In this document: one piece after another, positions 62,212-64,000 of the stretch | Layout of the letters: every line of letters begins with the position of its first letter | Numbering within the stretch: the first letter of the stretch is position 1 | Origin: an uncultured Veillonellaceae bacterium | GTDB lineage: Bacteria; Bacillota; Negativicutes; Veillonellales; Negativicoccaceae | DNA: 64,000 bases | NCBI GenBank assembly: GCA_945876385.1 | Contig: CAMCNU010000004.1 | Span: 48,140-112,139, forward strand | Reading direction: 5' to 3' | The notes under the pieces: generated by a model | The model's database searches: none | The model's input: only the letters and a program-made list of their open reading frames with translations | What the model was told of the DNA's origin: nothing | Translations under genes and position numbers: made by a program

Positions 62212-63696
62212 ATGCAAGTCACATTGCAAGACAAGTACGGATTGTTTATCGGCGGCCAATGGGTCGACGCCACGACGGACAAAACGATTGACGTCATGAA
62301 CCCGGCGACGGGCCAAAAAATCTCCTCGATTTCCGAGGCATCCGAACAGGACGTAGATGCTGCCGTCAAAGCGGCGCAAGACGCATTTGAAAGCTGGAGC
62401 AAGACCTCGCCGATCGAACGGCAAAATGTATTGCTCAAAATCGCCGACTTGATTGATGCGCATACCGAATACTTGGCGACGATTGAATCCATGGACAACG
62501 GTAAACCGATTCGCGAAACGATGAATGCGGACATTCCGCTCGGCGCCGATCACTTCCGCTACTTCGCGGGGGCGATCCGCAGCGAAGAAGGCGACGCCAA
62601 GATGCTCGACGGCAACACGCTCAGCCTCATTTTGCGTGAACCGATCGGCGTGGTCGGACAGATTATTCCGTGGAACTTCCCGTTCCTTATGGCCGCGTGG
62701 AAACTCGCCCCGGCATTGGCGGCGGGTTGCACGGTCGTCATGAAACCCTCGAGCCACACCTCGCTGTCGCTCTTGGCACTCATGCGTTTAATCGCCAACG
62801 TCGTACCGGCCGGCGTCATCAATATCGTGACCGGCAGCGGTTCGGGCACGGGTGACTACCTCCTCGGCCACAAAGGTCTGGCCAAACTGGCCTTCACCGG
62901 CTCGACGGAAGTCGGCAAAAACGTCTACGAAGCGGCCTGCGCGAAGATGATTCCCGCGACGCTCGAACTCGGCGGCAAATCCGCGAACATCTTCTTTGAC
63001 GATTGCAACTGGGACTTGGCGATGGACGGCGCCCAACTCGGCATCCTCTTCAACCAAGGCCAAGTCTGCTCCGCGGGCAGCCGGATTTTCGTACAGGATA
63101 CCATTTACGACCGCTTTGTCGAATCGCTCGCGAAAATCTTCAGCGAAGTCAAAGTCGGCGATCCGCTTGACCCGAATACGCAGATGGGCGCGGTCATCTA
63201 TGAATCGCAACTCAAAAAAGTACTCGCCTGCGTGGAAAAAGGCAAACAGGAAGGCGCGCGCCTAGTCGTCGGCGGCAAACGCCTGACGGAGGGTAAATTG
63301 GGTGACGGATTCTTTATGGCGCCGACCATCTTTGCCGACGTGACCAACGACATGTCGATTGCCCAAGAAGAAATCTTCGGACCGGTCGTCGTCATTCAGA
63401 AATTCTCGACGGAAGAAGAAGTCATCCGTCTCGCCAACGACAGCATCTACGGCTTGGGCGGCGGCGTATTCACCACCGACCTCAACCGGGCGATTCGCGT
63501 CGCACGCGGCGTACAGACGGGACGTATGTGGGTCAACACTTACAACTCCTTCCCGGCGGGCGCACCGTTCGGCGGTTACAAGCAATCCGGTATCGGCCGT
63601 GAAACGCACAAAGTCATCTTGGAACACTACACCCAGATGAAAAACATCATGATTAACCTGAACGAACAGCCGAGCGGCATGTACCAAACGAAATAA
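62212..63696 (+). CDS. NAD(P)-dependent aldehyde dehydrogenase
   Basis: 494 residues from ATG 62212 (AAAGGA eight bases upstream; an ATG at 62182 has a poor site). The fold signature starts YGLFIGGQWVDA; the catalytic asparagine is in IIPWNFPFLMAAWKLAPAL; the glutamate is in LELGGKSANIFFDD; and the nucleophilic cysteine is in FNQGQVCSAGSRIFV. It oxidises aldehydes to acids, typically acetaldehyde or a similar substrate. A single gene with its own promoter and terminator. Codon use is more C-biased and constrained than in neighbours, suggesting strong expression. Confidence 0.95.
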   Translation: MQVTLQDKYGLFIGGQWVDATTDKTIDVMNPATGQKISSISEASEQDVDAAVKAAQDAFESWSKTSPIERQNVLLKIADLIDAHTEYLATIESMDNGKPIRETMNADIPLGADHFRYFAGAIRSEEGDAKMLDGNTLSLILREPIGVVGQIIPWNFPFLMAAWKLAPALAAGCTVVMKPSSHTSLSLLALMRLIANVVPAGVINIVTGSGSGTGDYLLGHKGLAKLAFTGSTEVGKNVYEAACAKMIPATLELGGKSANIFFDDCNWDLAMDGAQLGILFNQGQVCSAGSRIFVQDTIYDRFVESLAKIFSEVKVGDPLDPNTQMGAVIYESQLKKVLACVEKGKQEGARLVVGGKRLTEGKLGDGFFMAPTIFADVTNDMSIAQEEIFGPVVVIQKFSTEEEVIRLANDSIYGLGGGVFTTDLNRAIRVARGVQTGRMWVNTYNSFPAGAPFGGYKQSGIGRETHKVILEHYTQMKNIMINLNEQPSGMYQTK

Positions 63697-63719
63697 TCCG
63701 CTCACTGTGACGATTACCC

Positions 63720-63753
63720 TGCACCGCCTCGTGTTGAGGCGGTGCATTTTTTT
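63720..63753 (+). terminator. Terminator of the aldehyde dehydrogenase gene
   Basis: TGCACCGCCTC/GAGGCGGTGCA with a 5-base loop and TTTTTTT. Confidence 0.95.
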
Positions 63754-63880
63754 GTCGCGCACGCTCGGCATCGACGGTGGAAACGGATACTACCTATAGA
63801 AGATAAAAATATACGGCCTACCATAGACGCACGACTGTCAAAATCATGCGAAAAAATCGTCAACAAGCGCCCCGTTTTGC

Positions 63881-63909
63881 TTGACATCCGCGCACGAACA
63901 TGATAGTAT
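63881..63909 (+). promoter_or_regulatory. rRNA operon promoter
   Basis: TTGACA, 17-base spacer, TAGTAT. The A-rich bases upstream (around 63845-63860) could act as an UP element. Confidence 0.8.
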
Positions 63910-64000
63910 ATTGAAAGTCGCTACAAGGCGCACGGTTCTTTGAAGACTGAACAATGCAAGCAAGAACGCCAATGTGCGGACTCATGAAAATGAGCCCGGT
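63910..64000 (+). other. rRNA operon 5' leader (16S expected just outside)
   Basis: TTCTTTGAAGACTGAACA (63936-63953) closely matches the conserved leader segment (TTCTTTGAAAACTGAA) that precedes 16S genes in Firmicutes. A small hairpin CTCAT/ATGAG (63981-63994) follows. The 16S start itself is not reached within the window. Confidence 0.75.

Overview
The window reads as the replication-origin region of a diderm Firmicute (class Negativicutes; genus not decided). The core order rpmH-rnpA-yidD-yidC-jag-mnmE-mnmG-rsmG and dnaA-dnaN-rlbA-recF-dciA-gyrB is Firmicutes-like. An OmpH/Skp chaperone, a TonB-dependent receptor and an RND pump with its adaptor require an outer membrane. The DNA is GC-rich, and intergenic promoters often carry an extended TGn -10 box. 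No mobile element or CRISPR array was seen. This was read by eye without searches.

Left arm (1-24005, genes mostly on minus, leftward from the origin): an ADP-ribosylglycohydrolase cut by the window edge; an MFS exporter; a GltD-like flavoprotein; tRNA-Arg(CCU); ychF coupled to an aminotransferase-fold protein that appears to lack its PLP lysine; an auxin-efflux-type carrier; a small acidic/Cys-Asp/poly-Lys protein; a CorC/HlyC protein; a tripartite RND efflux pair; a lysine-permease-like transporter; then gyrB, dciA, recF, rlbA, dnaN, dnaA and brnQ. DnaA boxes lie between dnaN and dnaA and upstream of dnaA, and gene direction switches at about 24 kb, which places oriC there.

Right arm (24 kb onward, genes mostly on plus): the rpmH to jag operon behind a perfect consensus promoter; tRNA modification and methylation genes (mnmEG, rsmG) with ppk2; parAB with three parS sites; DUF4446 and an M23 peptidase; addBA; a small HTH protein with a NitT/TauT-type ABC pair; dinB and a PepT-like peptidase; a 640-base non-coding gap with a second DnaA-box cluster; azlCD; a second M20 peptidase; a WYL regulator with cobO; a DUF2953-GerW pair; ompH; an operon of TonB receptor, SbmA/BacA-type ABC protein and methyltransferase; a reverse-strand MFS gene; gyrA; an aldehyde dehydrogenase; and an rRNA promoter/leader at the right edge, so a 16S gene should start just outside.

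The most novel-looking items are two orphan transcription units. Each has a promoter whose predicted start falls at the foot of a long closing stem, a folded interior, and an intrinsic terminator (9274-9450 plus; 57938-58142 minus). Others are the second DnaA-box cluster (46688-46940), the degenerate aminotransferase coupled to ychF, and the receptor/ABC/methyltransferase operon.
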